The notes under the pieces are model-generated. The model searched no databases, was not told the origin of the DNA, and saw only the letters and a program-made list of their open reading frames with translations. From Kyrpidia sp. (GTDB taxonomy: Bacteria; Bacillota; Bacilli; Kyrpidiales; Kyrpidiaceae): a stretch of DNA of 55,963 bases. This document shows, one piece after another, positions 26,418-35,869 of this stretch; the first letter of the stretch is position 1; the number at the start of each line of letters is the position of its first letter. Both the position numbers and the translations under genes were made by a program. The stretch covers positions 1 through 55,963 of the forward strand of contig JASBVV010000045.1 in the NCBI GenBank assembly GCA_029960885.1, read 5' to 3'.

Positions 26418-27362
26418 GTGTGGGCATGGGTATTTCCGGGCCAGGGCGCCCAGGCGGTGGGGATGGGCAGGGCGGCGTACGATACATACGATGAAGCCAG
26501 GCGGACTTTCCGGGAAGCGGACGACGCGCTCGGGTTCTCTTTATCAAACCTGTGTTTTGCCGGTCCCGAGGAAACGTTGCGATTGACGTATTACACTCAG
26601 CCGGCCGTCCTGACGGTCAGCGTGGCGCTCTGGAGGGTATTGGAGGCTCGGGGCGTGCGGCCGGATGTGGTGGCGGGGCACAGCCTCGGGGAGTATACGG
26701 CGCTGGTGGCGGCGGGCGCTCTGGATTTTGCCGATGCCGTCACGTTGGTCCACCGTCGGGGTCGGTACATGGACGAGGCGGCGCCGGCCGGAGAAGGTGC
26801 CATGGCGGCGGTCCTCCAAGGGGACCGGGACATGGTGGCCCGTGTATGTCAAGAAGTGAGCGAAGAAGTGGGGCCGGTGGAACTGGCCAACGTGAATTGT
26901 CCGGGTCAGGTGGTGATCTCGGGCAAGGCGGAGGCGGTCCGGGTGGCGGGGCGGCGGGTGCTGGAGCGAGGAGCCAAACGGGTGCTGCCCCTGGATGTGA
27001 GCGGCCCCTTTCACAGCGCCCTGATGGAGCCGGCGGCCCGGCGCCTGGCGGCGGATTTGGCCGAGGTTCCCATCCGGGACGCCCGTTGCCCGGTGGTGAG
27101 CAACGTGGATGCCCGGGCGAGAAGTGGGGCCGAGGAGATTCGGGAGGCCCTGGTTCGGCAGGTCAGCCGGCCGGTGCTGTGGGAAGACGGGGTGCGCGCC
27201 ATGATTGCCATGGGGGCGTCGGGATTTGCGGAGATTGGGCCCGGCCGGGTCTTGTCGGGATTGGTGCGCAAAGTGGACCGCGGGGTGGACGTGTGGAACG
27301 CCGAAGATCCCGATGGTCTGGAGCAGGTGTGGAATCGGTGGAAGGCGGTGAGCGGGACGTGA
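26418..27362 (+). CDS. fabD: ACP S-malonyltransferase
   Basis: FabD transfers malonyl from CoA to acyl carrier protein. The 314-residue protein has the N-terminal FPGQGAQ, the nucleophile Ser89 in GHSLGEY and the catalytic histidine in GPFHSALM. GTG 26418 is used because GAGGAGG lies 10 nt before it; ATG 26409, which overlaps the plsX stop, has that site only 1 nt away. The choice changes three residues. The stop overlaps fabG by 4 nt. Confidence 0.94.
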   Translation: MWAWVFPGQGAQAVGMGRAAYDTYDEARRTFREADDALGFSLSNLCFAGPEETLRLTYYTQPAVLTVSVALWRVLEARGVRPDVVAGHSLGEYTALVAAGALDFADAVTLVHRRGRYMDEAAPAGEGAMAAVLQGDRDMVARVCQEVSEEVGPVELANVNCPGQVVISGKAEAVRVAGRRVLERGAKRVLPLDVSGPFHSALMEPAARRLAADLAEVPIRDARCPVVSNVDARARSGAEEIREALVRQVSRPVLWEDGVRAMIAMGASGFAEIGPGRVLSGLVRKVDRGVDVWNAEDPDGLEQVWNRWKAVSGT

Positions 27363-28111
27363 CGGAGGCATCGCAGCCGGAGCGGGTGGCCTTGGTGACG
27401 GGAGGGTCTCGGGGGATCGGCCGGGCGGTATGCCTGGCTCTCGCCGCCCGGGGAGTGGCGGTGGCCGTGAATTACGTTCACGGAGAAGAGGCTGCCAGGG
27501 GAGTGGTTCACCGGATTGAAGAGGCCGGGGGCAGGGCGCTGGCCGTGGGGGGTGACGTCGCCGATGCGTCCCGGGCGGACAGACTGATCCAGGACGTGGT
27601 TCAGGCCTTCGGACGGCTGGACATTCTGGTCAACAACGCCGGCATCACCCGCGATACCCTTCTTTTGCGCATGAAAGAAGACGACTGGGATGCGGTGATG
27701 AATACCAACCTGAAAGGGGCTTTTCATTGCATCAGAGCGGCGGTGCGGCCGATGATGAAGCAGCGGTACGGGCGGATCGTCAACATTACTTCGGTGGTGG
27801 CGCTGCTTGGCAATCCCGGCCAGGCGAACTATGCGGCGGCCAAGGCGGGCCTCATCGGGTTGACCAAGACGGCGGCCCGGGAGTTCGCTTCCCGGGGCAT
27901 CACGGTGAACGCCGTGGCGCCGGGTCTCATTGACACCGACATGACGGCGGCGATGGCCGAGGAAGCCGTTCGGGCACTCCAAGCGCAGATCCCCCTCGGT
28001 CGCGCCGGGCGCCCGGAAGACGTCGCGGAAGCGGTGTGTTTCCTGGCTTCCGAAGCGGCGGGTTACATCACCGGGCATGTGCTTCATGTCGACGGTGGTA
28101 TGGCCATGTAG
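27359..28111 (+). CDS. fabG: 3-oxoacyl-ACP reductase FabG
   Basis: FabG reduces 3-oxoacyl-ACP with NADPH in each elongation cycle. The 250-residue short-chain dehydrogenase has the nucleotide-binding [19 protein letters not shown] and the active-site YAAAKAG, with Ser in NITSVV. GTG 27359 overlaps the fabD stop as GTGA. The end [10 protein letters not shown] is canonical. A second promoter for acpP appears to lie at its 3' end. Confidence 0.96.
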   Translation: MTEASQPERVALVTGGSRGIGRAVCLALAARGVAVAVNYVHGEEAARGVVHRIEEAGGRALAVGGDVADASRADRLIQDVVQAFGRLDILVNNAGITRDTLLLRMKEDDWDAVMNTNLKGAFHCIRAAVRPMMKQRYGRIVNITSVVALLGNPGQANYAAAKAGLIGLTKTAAREFASRGITVNAVAPGLIDTDMTAAMAEEAVRALQAQIPLGRAGRPEDVAEAVCFLASEAAGYITGHVLHVDGGMAM

Positions 28112-28117
28112 TATACT
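28089..28117 (+). promoter_or_regulatory. candidate internal promoter for acpP
   Basis: TCGACG, a 17-nt spacer and TATACT overlap the fabG stop codon, 20 nt before acpP. An extra promoter would fit the high demand for acyl carrier protein. Confidence 0.5.
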
Positions 28118-28136
28118 TTTGAAGGGAGGTGACGAG

Positions 28137-28373
28137 ATGTCCGATACCTTTGACCGCGTCAAGCGGATCATCGTCGACCGCCTGGGCGTCGATGAGGACA
28201 AAGTGACGATGGAAGCGTCGTTCAAAGACGATCTGGGCGCCGATTCCCTTGACATCGTGGAATTGGTGATGGAGTTGGAAGACGAATTCGGCATGGAGAT
28301 CTCCGATGAAGATGCGGAAAAAATTTCGACCGTTGCCGAAGTGGTTCAGTATGTGGAATCGCACCAGGGGTAA
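28137..28373 (+). CDS. acpP: acyl carrier protein
   Basis: This is the small acidic carrier of growing acyl chains. The 78-residue protein has the phosphopantetheine site Ser37 in [13 protein letters not shown] 28137 has the strongest ribosome binding site in the operon, GAAGGGAGGTGAC, 4 nt upstream. A terminator-like hairpin follows 9 nt after the stop. This would set acpP expression above that of fabF. Confidence 0.97.
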   Translation: MSDTFDRVKRIIVDRLGVDEDKVTMEASFKDDLGADSLDIVELVMELEDEFGMEISDEDAEKISTVAEVVQYVESHQG

Positions 28374-28382
28374 AACAATAGT

Positions 28383-28411
28383 AAGTCCCGTACCTCGTTG
28401 CGGGACTTTTA
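28383..28411 (+). terminator. terminator-like hairpin between acpP and fabF
   Basis: An 8-bp stem, AAGTCCCG with CGGGACTT, encloses a 10-nt loop and is followed by TTTA. It probably terminates part of the transcripts, leaving read-through into fabF and rnc, for which no separate promoter was seen. Confidence 0.75.
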
Positions 28412-28435
28412 TGTTACGTACCGGGGGGGTAGGCC

Positions 28436-29680
28436 GTGAAGCGTCGGGTGGTCGTGACCGGAGTCGGGGTATTGACGCCCATTGGGAACGACGTTTCAGT
28501 GTTTTGGTCCAATCTTCTGGCAGGATGTTCCGGCATCCGGCGGATTGACCGGTTTGACGTGTCGGAATTCCCCACGCAGATCGCCGGCATGGTGGAGGAT
28601 TTCGACCCGGAAGCGTTCATGGACAAAAAAGAAGCCAGGCGCATGGACCGATTTGCCCAGTTTGCCGTAGCCGCGGCCAAAATGGCTTTCGATGACGCGG
28701 GGTTATCGATGGCGGACTCGGATCCCGAACGGGTCGGCGTGTACATAGGGTCCGGAATCGGCGGATTGCACACATTAATGGAGCAACATCAGATTCTGTT
28801 GGAAAAAGGACCTCGGCGCGTCAGTCCCTTTCTGATCCCGATGATGATCGCCGACATGGCTTCCGGCCAGGTCTCGATTCAACTGGGGGCCAAGGGCCCG
28901 AACAGCGCACCGATTTCCGCCTGTGCCACCGGCACCCATGCCGTGGGGGATGCCGCGCGGATGATTCAATACGGGGACGCCGATGTGATGATCGCGGGAG
29001 GCGCCGAGGCCACGATTCATCCCATGGCCTTGGCGGGGTTTTCGGCGGCCAAAGCCATGTCAACCCGGAATGACGAACCGGAGAAGGCGGTCCGTCCCTT
29101 CGATCTCCACCGGGACGGCTTCGTGATGAGCGAGGGAGCCGGGGTTCTGATTCTGGAGGAGTGGGAGCACGCCCGGAGGCGCGGCGCCCGGATCTATGGA
29201 GAAGTGATCGGGTACGGGATGAGCGGAGACGCCTTTCACGTCACCCAGCCGTCTCCCGAGGGCGAGGGCGCTGCCCGGGCGATGGCGGCCGCGCTCCGGG
29301 ACGCCGGACTTCGGCCGGAAGATGTCGATTATATCAATGCGCACGGGACGGGAACCGATCTAAACGACAAATTTGAAACCCTGGCCGTCAAACGAGTGTT
29401 CGGGGAGCACGCTCACCGGGTGCCGATCAGTTCGATCAAATCGATGACCGGGCACATGCTGGGGGCGGCCGGGGCGGTAGAAGCCATTGCCACCCTTCTG
29501 ACCCTTCGAGAAGGAAAGATTCCGCCGACGATCAATTACGAGACGCCGGACCCCGACTGCGATCTCGACTACGTTCCGAACCGGTACAGGGAGGCCCGGG
29601 TGGATGTGGCGTTGTCCAATTCGTTCGGGTTCGGAGGCCACAACGCCTGCATTGTGGTCCGGCGGGTGACGGAGGCCTGA
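28436..29680 (+). CDS. fabF: beta-ketoacyl-ACP synthase II
   Basis: FabF condenses malonyl-ACP with acyl-ACP during chain elongation. The 414-residue thiolase-fold protein has nucleophile Cys163 in SACATGTHA and two catalytic histidines in [11 protein letters not shown] and [15 protein letters not shown] 28436 follows GGGGGGGTAGG. No fabH or fabI is in this window, so initiation and enoyl reduction are encoded elsewhere. In B. subtilis fabF lies in another locus; the acpP-fabF-rnc order here is the more ancestral one. Confidence 0.97.
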   Translation: MKRRVVVTGVGVLTPIGNDVSVFWSNLLAGCSGIRRIDRFDVSEFPTQIAGMVEDFDPEAFMDKKEARRMDRFAQFAVAAAKMAFDDAGLSMADSDPERVGVYIGSGIGGLHTLMEQHQILLEKGPRRVSPFLIPMMIADMASGQVSIQLGAKGPNSAPISACATGTHAVGDAARMIQYGDADVMIAGGAEATIHPMALAGFSAAKAMSTRNDEPEKAVRPFDLHRDGFVMSEGAGVLILEEWEHARRRGARIYGEVIGYGMSGDAFHVTQPSPEGEGAARAMAAALRDAGLRPEDVDYINAHGTGTDLNDKFETLAVKRVFGEHAHRVPISSIKSMTGHMLGAAGAVEAIATLLTLREGKIPPTINYETPDPDCDLDYVPNRYREARVDVALSNSFGFGGHNACIVVRRVTEA

Positions 29681-30403
29681 GTGGTGCGAAGAAACAGGTG
29701 GGATTCCGTGGCGACAAAATGGGACGAGTTGGGCGAGCACCTGGGGATCACATTCCGCAACGGTGCACTGCTGCGCCAGGCCTTCACGCATTCCAGCTAC
29801 CGCAATGAGCATCGGGGCGACGTTCAGGACAATGAACGGTTGGAGTTTCTTGGGGACGCCGTGCTCGAACTCTTGGTGAGCGAGTTTCTCTTTCGCGCGT
29901 ATCCGCAGCTGCCCGAAGGGGAACTGACGCGAATGCGGGCAGCCATCGTCTGCGAGCCGTCGTTGGTGCGATTTGCCACCGCCCTCGGCCTGGATCAGTA
30001 TATCCGGCTCGGGCGAGGGGAGGAGATGTCCGGCGGGAGGCGCAGGCCGTCTCTCCTGGCGGACGTCTATGAGGCGCTGATCGGCGCGATCTACCTGGAT
30101 CAGGGGTTGGACGCGGCCCGGGATTTCCTGAACCGATTTATGTTTCCGTCTTTGCAGCGGGATCAGGCCCCCATTCTGGACGACTATAAGACCATGCTTC
30201 AGGAATATGTCCAGAAAATGGGGCTTGGACCCCTGATGTACCGGATCACCGACGAGCGGGGGCCCGCCCACCATCGCGAGTTTGTCGCCCAAGTGTGGAT
30301 TGGCGGACAGGCTTACGGCGAGGGTTCGGGACGGTCGAAAAAAGAGGCGGAACAGCACGCGGCCAGAGAGGCCCTGTTGAAACTGACCGCCGCACCGTCG
30401 TGA
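29681..30403 (+). CDS. rnc: ribonuclease III
   Basis: RNase III cleaves double-stranded RNA in rRNA processing and antisense regulation. The 240-residue protein has the catalytic signature NERLEFLGDAVLEL and a C-terminal double-stranded-RNA-binding domain ending GRSKKEAEQHAAREAL. GTG 29681 abuts the fabF stop and has GGAGG 5 nt upstream. GTG 29708 is an alternative with its own AGGTGGG. A terminator follows. Confidence 0.95.
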   Translation: MVRRNRWDSVATKWDELGEHLGITFRNGALLRQAFTHSSYRNEHRGDVQDNERLEFLGDAVLELLVSEFLFRAYPQLPEGELTRMRAAIVCEPSLVRFATALGLDQYIRLGRGEEMSGGRRRPSLLADVYEALIGAIYLDQGLDAARDFLNRFMFPSLQRDQAPILDDYKTMLQEYVQKMGLGPLMYRITDERGPAHHREFVAQVWIGGQAYGEGSGRSKKEAEQHAAREALLKLTAAPS

Positions 30404-30408
30404 TCCAT

Positions 30409-30435
30409 GCCCGGACGGCTTCCGCCCGGGCTTTT
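30409..30435 (+). terminator. rho-independent terminator after rnc
   Basis: A 23-nt hairpin, GCCCGGACGG with CCGCCCGGGC, one A-C mismatch and a 3-nt loop, is followed by TTTTA just after the rnc stop. It ends the fatty-acid operon. Confidence 0.75.
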
Positions 30436-30488
30436 AGTATGGGGATGAGGTCGGCGTCTTACACTATCGCCGACGGGAGGTGCATCTG

Positions 30489-30677
30489 TTGAACGGGTTG
30501 TTGAAAATGTTCCTGTTTCCGGCCGTGTTGCGGTTTTGGGGGACCCGGCGTCCTGTGCGGCATCCGAATCATCGGCCGGCGGCGGAAGGACCACGTTCAT
30601 TCCGGGGAGGCCGACCGGTGAACCGGGGCCCCTCCGCCCGGGTGGCGGTCCACCCATTGTTTCAGCGGTCCCAATGA
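30489..30677 (+). CDS. doubtful short basic protein, hypothetical
   Basis: A 62-codon frame starts at TTG 30489 with GGGAGG 8 nt upstream. The first 17 residues are hydrophobic (LLKMFLFPAVLRFWG) and the rest is rich in Arg, Pro and Gly. The last 80 nt overlap the opposite-strand secreted-protein gene, which has better support. No family is recognised. It may be spurious. Confidence 0.22.
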   Translation: MNGLLKMFLFPAVLRFWGTRRPVRHPNHRPAAEGPRSFRGGRPVNRGPSARVAVHPLFQRSQ

Positions 30678-31094
30678 GATCCCCGGACAATACACGGTCA
30701 TCCGGTTCTCCCTGTCGAAGGCGATCACCCGGCCGGTCCCGTCTCCGTCCCGTGGAAGGACGATCCACAGTTCCCGAACGGGGTGTGCCATCCCGAACTC
30801 GACGGGATGCCGGAACGCGATGCGTAAGATTTTTCCGGGGGGAAACCGGATTTGAACCGTTGGGTCGACTCGGCGGCAGGAACGTGCGACCTTTTCCACC
30901 AAGGCGGCCAGTTCCGGGCTCCACGGCACCTGGCCCAGGATGTCTCCGGACCGGGCATCCCCGATATCCACCCTGGCGTTCCTCGGGTCGGCGGGATGAG
31001 CGTTGGCCGGCCAGGCGGATCCCGGGACGAGCAGGAGTATCCCGAGCAGCCACACCCATCCATATCTCCATGGCATACCGCGTCCACGCCTCAT
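30597..31094 (-). CDS. secreted protein of unknown function
   Basis: The 165-residue product starts MRRGRGMPWRYGWVWLLGIL, an n-region with four arginines and a hydrophobic core, and has a likely signal peptidase site after SAWPANA. The mature part of about 130 residues has no transmembrane helix; it carries the phrases RIAFRHPVEFGMAHPV and RELWIVLPRDGDG and ends proline- and histidine-rich. The ATG at the complement of 31092-31094 is preceded by AAAGGGGAGATG; an upstream ATG two codons earlier touches the Shine-Dalgarno. It is the only gene in a gap between rnc and smc. I do not recognise the family. Confidence 0.7.
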   Translation of the reverse strand: MRRGRGMPWRYGWVWLLGILLLVPGSAWPANAHPADPRNARVDIGDARSGDILGQVPWSPELAALVEKVARSCRRVDPTVQIRFPPGKILRIAFRHPVEFGMAHPVRELWIVLPRDGDGTGRVIAFDRENRMTVYCPGISLGPLKQWVDRHPGGGAPVHRSASPE

Positions 31095-31216
31095 GACCAT
31101 CTCCCCTTTCTTCCTGAAACGATGCCGAATCGGCTTCGGGAAACGCCCTTTCCCTCGACGGACGAGGCTCCGGGAATGCGGTGTTTGCCCGGATGGACTA
31201 CCGCTAGTATCCGGTC

Positions 31217-31244
31217 TCGACGAACGTCCCATGTATGCTACAAT
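31217..31244 (+). promoter_or_regulatory. candidate promoter for smc
   Basis: TCGACG, a 16-nt spacer and TACAAT with an extended -10 TGC lie 38 nt before the smc start. The position and the extended -10 make this a likely start for smc-ftsY. Confidence 0.55.
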
Positions 31245-31282
31245 GGCATTGCCGAATCATGGAATGAACGGGGTCGACGCGG

Positions 31283-34200
31283 ATGCATATCAAGCGGCTG
31301 GAGATTACCGGTTTTAAATCTTTCGCCGATCGGACGGAAATCGAATTGCCGCCGGGGATTACCGCCGTGGTCGGGCCCAACGGCAGCGGGAAAAGCAATA
31401 TCGCCGAGGCCCTTCGCTGGGTCCTGGGAGAGCAATCCGCCAAAAGTCTGCGGGGCGTCCGGATGGAAGACGTCATTTTTGCGGGGAGTGACGGAAGAAA
31501 ACCAATTAATTTTTGCGAAGTTTCTCTGACGCTGGATAATGCCGATGGACGGCTGCCTTTGGACTATCGGGAAATCACCGTCACCCGCCGCCTCTACCGG
31601 TCGGGTGAGAGCGAGTACCGCATCAACCGTCAGAGTTGCAGGCTCAAAGACGTGATCGACCTGTTTCTGGATACGGGACTCGGGAAAGAGGCGTATTCGA
31701 TGATCGGCCAGGGCCGGATCGACGAAGTTCTGTCCAACCGGCCCGAAGACCGCCGGGGGATTTTTGAAGACGCCGCCGGGATCGTGAAATTCAAAGCCCG
31801 AAAGCGCGAGGCGCTCAAAAAAATGGAAGACACCCGCAACAATGTGACCCGGGTCGAGGATGTGATCCACGAGCTGTCGGAACAGGCGGAGCCGTTGGCG
31901 AAAGAGGCCGAACGGGAACGTGCGTTCCGCGCGCTCAACGAGGAAGCGACGGAGATCAGCGGACGGCTGATGGTCCACCGAATCGAGCAAACCCACCATG
32001 AATATCGCCGGGCGGAGGAATGCTGCCGCCAAGCCGACGAAGCGGTGGCCGAGGCGGCGGCCGCCTTGCGGGGGGCGGAGGCGGAACTGGAAAAGCGTCG
32101 CCTGGGCTTGGTGCGGCGGGAAAAAGAATTGGAAGATCTCCAGGAATCCTGGTCGCGCCGGCGGACGGAGTGGGAGCGGGAGGCAGGACAACGCCGCGTG
32201 CTGGAAGAGCGGGCCGGTCACTTGGACAAGAATCTTGTCGAGGCGAGGAGCCGGGTGGAGGAGCTCGCCGCCCGGAGGCGGGAGCTGGCCGGGGATGTGC
32301 GGCGTCTGCGGAGTGAGGCGCTGGAGCTGGCCGGGCAGGTGGAGGACCGGCGCCGCCGCTTGGAGGAAGCCGAGGAGACCGGCGAAGGGGATGCGGAACG
32401 ACAGGTGCGGGAACGCTTGGAGGAACGGAAAGGGGAGTTGATTGACCGGCTGAACCGGGCGGCGGCGGCCCGGAATGAATATCGGCACCGGGTTGACGCC
32501 CTTGCGGTGTCCGGCCAGAGACACGATCGTCTGCTCGCAGAAATGGCGGACCGGCAACGGGAGGCGGAGAAGGTGGTGACCCAGTTGGACGAGGTGGACC
32601 GGGCGCTCGGAGAGGTGTCGAAACAGGTCCGCACCCTGGAGGAAACGCGCCGCGGGCTGCTCCGGCAGAGTGAAGAGGTGGCCGGACGGATTCGGGAGGC
32701 GGAATCCCAGTGGCGGCGGGAACGTGAACAACTGGCGGCCCTGTCCTCCAAATGGGATGTGATGAAGGATTTGGAGGAGTCTTACGGCGGGTACGGCCGA
32801 GGGGTGAAAACGGTGCTCCGGGCGGCCAAGACCGGGAAACTCACAGGAATCGTCGGCGCCGTGGCCGAGTTGATCCGAGTGCCGGACGGGTTGGAGACCG
32901 CTGTGGAGGCGGCTCTGGGGCCGGCCCTGCAATATGTGGTGGTGGACGACGAAGACGCCGGGCGCCGGGCGATCGAACATGTGAAAACCCTTCGAGAAGG
33001 GCGGATTACCTGTATGCCCGTTTCCGTGATCCGCCCCCGGAGCCTGTCCGTGGACGACCGGGACGCGATGGCCGGCTTGCCGGGGTGGGTGGGGGTTGCG
33101 GCCGATCTGGTCGAGGCGGAACCGGCGGTTCGAGCGGTGACGGCATACTTGCTCGGGCAAGTGGTGGTGGCCCGGGATCTGCGGGCCGCGGTGGAGATGG
33201 CCCGCCGGTGCCGCCACCGTTATCGGATTGTCACATTGGACGGGGATGTGGTGCACCCTGGAGGGATGATGAGCGGGGGAGCTCCGGTGAAAGGGGGGGC
33301 CAGCCTTCTCTCCCGCCGCCGGCAGGTGGAGGCGATGGGCCGGCAGGTGGAAGAACGGAAAAAACGGGTCGCGGCAGGGGCTGAGCGCGTTCGGCGCATT
33401 CGTCGCGAAGGCGAGGAGGCGGAGGATCGGCGCCGGGACGTGGAGGCCCGGCTGGAGGCGGCCCGGGCCGAATTCGGTCGGCTGCGCCAGCGGCGGGAAG
33501 AGTTGGCTGCGCGGACAAAAAGTCTCGGTGAACGATTGGAATGGGATCGGTTTGAGCTGGACCGCCTGGATCAAGAGATTCGGGATCATCAGGCCGAATT
33601 GGAGAAGGCCGCCCATGCCGGCTTGGAGGCCGAGCAAGGGGCCCGGGCCGTTCAGGAGGAAATTGGCGCGTTGGAGGCGCGAAGACAGACGCTTCAGGGC
33701 GAGGTGGAAGAGCGCCGGGCGATGGTCACGGAACTGCGGATCCACTTGGCTTCCCTAATGGAACGGAAGGTGCACACCGAGCGGCAAGAACGCGAAAAGT
33801 CATCCCAACTGGCGGCTCTGGATCGGGAGATGGCCGCCCTTGAAGAGGAGATCCGGCGGCTCGAGGACGGACGGCGCGAAACCATGCGGCGACTCGCGAA
33901 ATTGTCCGCGCGGTTGGAAGAAGGTCGGGACGCCGTTTCCGGACAACTTCGCGTTTTGGAAGAAGCCCGGGCGGCAAGGCAGCGGGAGGCGGAGTCGGTC
34001 GGGCAGGAGGAGGGCCGGGTGGCCGATCTGCGAGATGAACTTCATCGGCGGGAACAGGATTTGCACGAGTGGGCCGTGCGCCGGGAGAGACTGCGGGTGG
34101 AATTGCGCCACGCCCTGGACGATTTGGCGGAGAATTTTCGGCTCGGGTTTGAGCGCGCGAAGGAGCGTTTTGGGGTGGTGGATCATCCGGGGCCGCTGAA

Positions 34201-34864
34201 ACGCCGGCTGGAGGAATTGCGCCGGGAGATGGAAGCCCTGGGTCCGGTGCGGGCCGGGGCCATGGACGAGTATGGGCGACTCCGGGAGCGACTGGATTTT
34301 CTCCGTGCCCAGCGGGACGACCTGCTTGCGGCGTCGGCGCAGTTGGATGAAGTCATTCGCGAGATCGACGCCGAAATGTCCGTCCGGTTTTTGCGGACCG
34401 TTTCCGAGGTCGGGGCGCAGTTTCAAGAGGTGTTTGTCCGGCTGTTCGGCGGCGGCCGCGCGTATCTGGAGTTGACCGACCCGTCGGACCCTCTGGAAAC
34501 CGGGGTGGAGATCGTCGCCCAGCCTCCGGGCAAGAAACTGCAGACCCTTTCTTTGCTCAGCGGCGGAGAGCGGGCGCTCACGGCCATTGCCTTACTGTTT
34601 GCCATTCTTCAGGTCAATCCCGTGCCGGTCTGTGTTCTCGATGAGGTGGATGCCGCCTTGGACGAAGCCAATGTTCACCGTTTCTCCAAATATCTGCGGG
34701 AGTTTTCCCGGAAGACCCAGTTTGTGGTCATCACGCACCGGAAAGGGACCATGGAGCAGGCGGACGCGCTGTACGGCGTGGCGATGGAAGAGGCGGGGGT
34801 GTCGAAAATGGTCGCCGTCCGCATGGTCGATCCGGAGCCTGAAGAGAAGAAAACGGCATCATGA
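31283..34864 (+). CDS. smc: chromosome segregation protein SMC
   Basis: This is the structural-maintenance-of-chromosomes ATPase that, with ScpA/ScpB, extrudes DNA loops and aligns chromosome arms. The protein has 1193 residues: Walker A GPNGSGKSN at about 31-39, coiled coil rich in Glu/Arg from about 165 to 490, a hinge at about 495-680, returning coiled coil, the ABC signature LSGGERALTA near 1092 and Walker B VCVLDEVDAAL near 1115. ATG 31283 gives the usual MHIKRLEITGFKSFAD start. The stop overlaps an ATG of the ftsY frame. scpAB are not in the window. Confidence 0.97.
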   Translation: MHIKRLEITGFKSFADRTEIELPPGITAVVGPNGSGKSNIAEALRWVLGEQSAKSLRGVRMEDVIFAGSDGRKPINFCEVSLTLDNADGRLPLDYREITVTRRLYRSGESEYRINRQSCRLKDVIDLFLDTGLGKEAYSMIGQGRIDEVLSNRPEDRRGIFEDAAGIVKFKARKREALKKMEDTRNNVTRVEDVIHELSEQAEPLAKEAERERAFRALNEEATEISGRLMVHRIEQTHHEYRRAEECCRQADEAVAEAAAALRGAEAELEKRRLGLVRREKELEDLQESWSRRRTEWEREAGQRRVLEERAGHLDKNLVEARSRVEELAARRRELAGDVRRLRSEALELAGQVEDRRRRLEEAEETGEGDAERQVRERLEERKGELIDRLNRAAAARNEYRHRVDALAVSGQRHDRLLAEMADRQREAEKVVTQLDEVDRALGEVSKQVRTLEETRRGLLRQSEEVAGRIREAESQWRREREQLAALSSKWDVMKDLEESYGGYGRGVKTVLRAAKTGKLTGIVGAVAELIRVPDGLETAVEAALGPALQYVVVDDEDAGRRAIEHVKTLREGRITCMPVSVIRPRSLSVDDRDAMAGLPGWVGVAADLVEAEPAVRAVTAYLLGQVVVARDLRAAVEMARRCRHRYRIVTLDGDVVHPGGMMSGGAPVKGGASLLSRRRQVEAMGRQVEERKKRVAAGAERVRRIRREGEEAEDRRRDVEARLEAARAEFGRLRQRREELAARTKSLGERLEWDRFELDRLDQEIRDHQAELEKAAHAGLEAEQGARAVQEEIGALEARRQTLQGEVEERRAMVTELRIHLASLMERKVHTERQEREKSSQLAALDREMAALEEEIRRLEDGRRETMRRLAKLSARLEEGRDAVSGQLRVLEEARAARQREAESVGQEEGRVADLRDELHRREQDLHEWAVRRERLRVELRHALDDLAENFRLGFERAKERFGVVDHPGPLKRRLEELRREMEALGPVRAGAMDEYGRLRERLDFLRAQRDDLLAASAQLDEVIREIDAEMSVRFLRTVSEVGAQFQEVFVRLFGGGRAYLELTDPSDPLETGVEIVAQPPGKKLQTLSLLSGGERALTAIALLFAILQVNPVPVCVLDEVDAALDEANVHRFSKYLREFSRKTQFVVITHRKGTMEQADALYGVAMEEAGVSKMVAVRMVDPEPEEKKTAS

Positions 34865-34893
34865 TCCATGCCGGTGTAAAGGGGGATGTTTCT

Positions 34894-35844
34894 TTGGGTT
34901 TGCTGGATTCCTTACGGCAGGGACTGCAGAAGACGAGGGAGGCCGTGTTTGGCCGGGTGGCCGCCCTGGTGACCGGGCGGGGCAGGCTGGATGAGTCGTT
35001 GTTCGAGGAACTGGAGGAATTGTTGATCTTGGCCGACGTGGGTGTGGACCAGGCGGTGGGATGGGTGGAGGATCTCCGGCGGGCGGCCAAAGAGAGAGGC
35101 ATCCGCGAGGCGGGCGAATTGCGGCCGCTGCTGCGCGAACAGCTCTTGGATGCGATGGGCGGGGAGAGCCCCACCTTGCAACTGGCGCCCCAGGGACTGT
35201 CGGTGGTATTGATGGTGGGGGTCAACGGAGCCGGGAAAACCACCACCATCGGCAAACTGGCCCACCGGCTGAAAAGGGACGGCCGCTCGGTCATCCTGGC
35301 CGCCGGGGACACGTTTCGCGCCGGCGCCATCGAACAGCTCGAGGTGTGGGGCAAACGCGCCGGGGTCGACGTGGTCCGGCAAGAGGAGGGCAGCGACCCT
35401 GCAGCCGTGGTGTTTGACGCGATCCGGGCCGCGCGTTCCCGGGAAGTTGACGTGGTCTTGTGCGATACGGCGGGGCGATTGCAGAACAAGTCGAATTTAA
35501 TGGCCGAGTTGGAGAAGATCCGGCGAGTTGTGGCCCGGGAGGTCGAGGGGGCGCCCCATGAGGTGCTGTTGGTCATCGACGCCTCCACCGGACAGAATGC
35601 GCTGAGCCAGGCGGAGTTGTTCTCCCGGGCCGCCGGGGTGACCGGGGTGGTGTTGACCAAACTCGACGGCACGGCCAAAGGCGGCGTGGTGCTCGCCATT
35701 CGCCGGCGCCTGGGCATTCCCGTGAAGTTTGTCGGGTTGGGGGAAGGCGTGGACGATCTGGAACCGTTCAATCCCGAGGTGTTTGTGGATGCGTTGATCG
35801 GCGTTTCCGGGGAACAGGGGAGTGCACGGCCGAATGGGGCTTGA
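34894..35844 (+). CDS. ftsY: signal recognition particle receptor FtsY
   Basis: FtsY is the GTPase that docks the signal recognition particle at the membrane. The 316-residue protein is an NG-domain protein without the long acidic A domain of enterobacteria. Motifs: G1 GVNGAGKTTTIGKLAH, G3 DTAGRLQNKSNLM, G4 TKLDGTAKGG. TTG 34894 is preferred because AAAGGGGGA lies 7 nt upstream and the protein then begins like family members (MGLLDSLRQGL). ATG 34861, overlapping the smc stop, is possible. A new promoter overlaps its stop codon. Confidence 0.93.
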   Translation: MGLLDSLRQGLQKTREAVFGRVAALVTGRGRLDESLFEELEELLILADVGVDQAVGWVEDLRRAAKERGIREAGELRPLLREQLLDAMGGESPTLQLAPQGLSVVLMVGVNGAGKTTTIGKLAHRLKRDGRSVILAAGDTFRAGAIEQLEVWGKRAGVDVVRQEEGSDPAAVVFDAIRAARSREVDVVLCDTAGRLQNKSNLMAELEKIRRVVAREVEGAPHEVLLVIDASTGQNALSQAELFSRAAGVTGVVLTKLDGTAKGGVVLAIRRRLGIPVKFVGLGEGVDDLEPFNPEVFVDALIGVSGEQGSARPNGA

Positions 35845-35869
35845 CAATCGGTCGGGGATCCAGTACCAT
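35841..35869 (+). promoter_or_regulatory. candidate promoter for ylxM-ffh with inverted repeat on the -10
   Basis: TTGACA, a 17-nt spacer and TACCAT overlap the ftsY stop. The heptamer CGAATGG occurs at 35831-35837, inverted at 35866-35872 and again at 35883-35889. The last two form an inverted repeat (CCATTCG-N10-CGAATGG) over the -10 and start site. A second CTTGACAA follows the third heptamer. Confidence 0.55.

Noticed and set aside
31238-33745. 835-codon open frame on the minus strand
   Set aside because: Antisense to smc; an artefact of the GC-rich coiled-coil codons.
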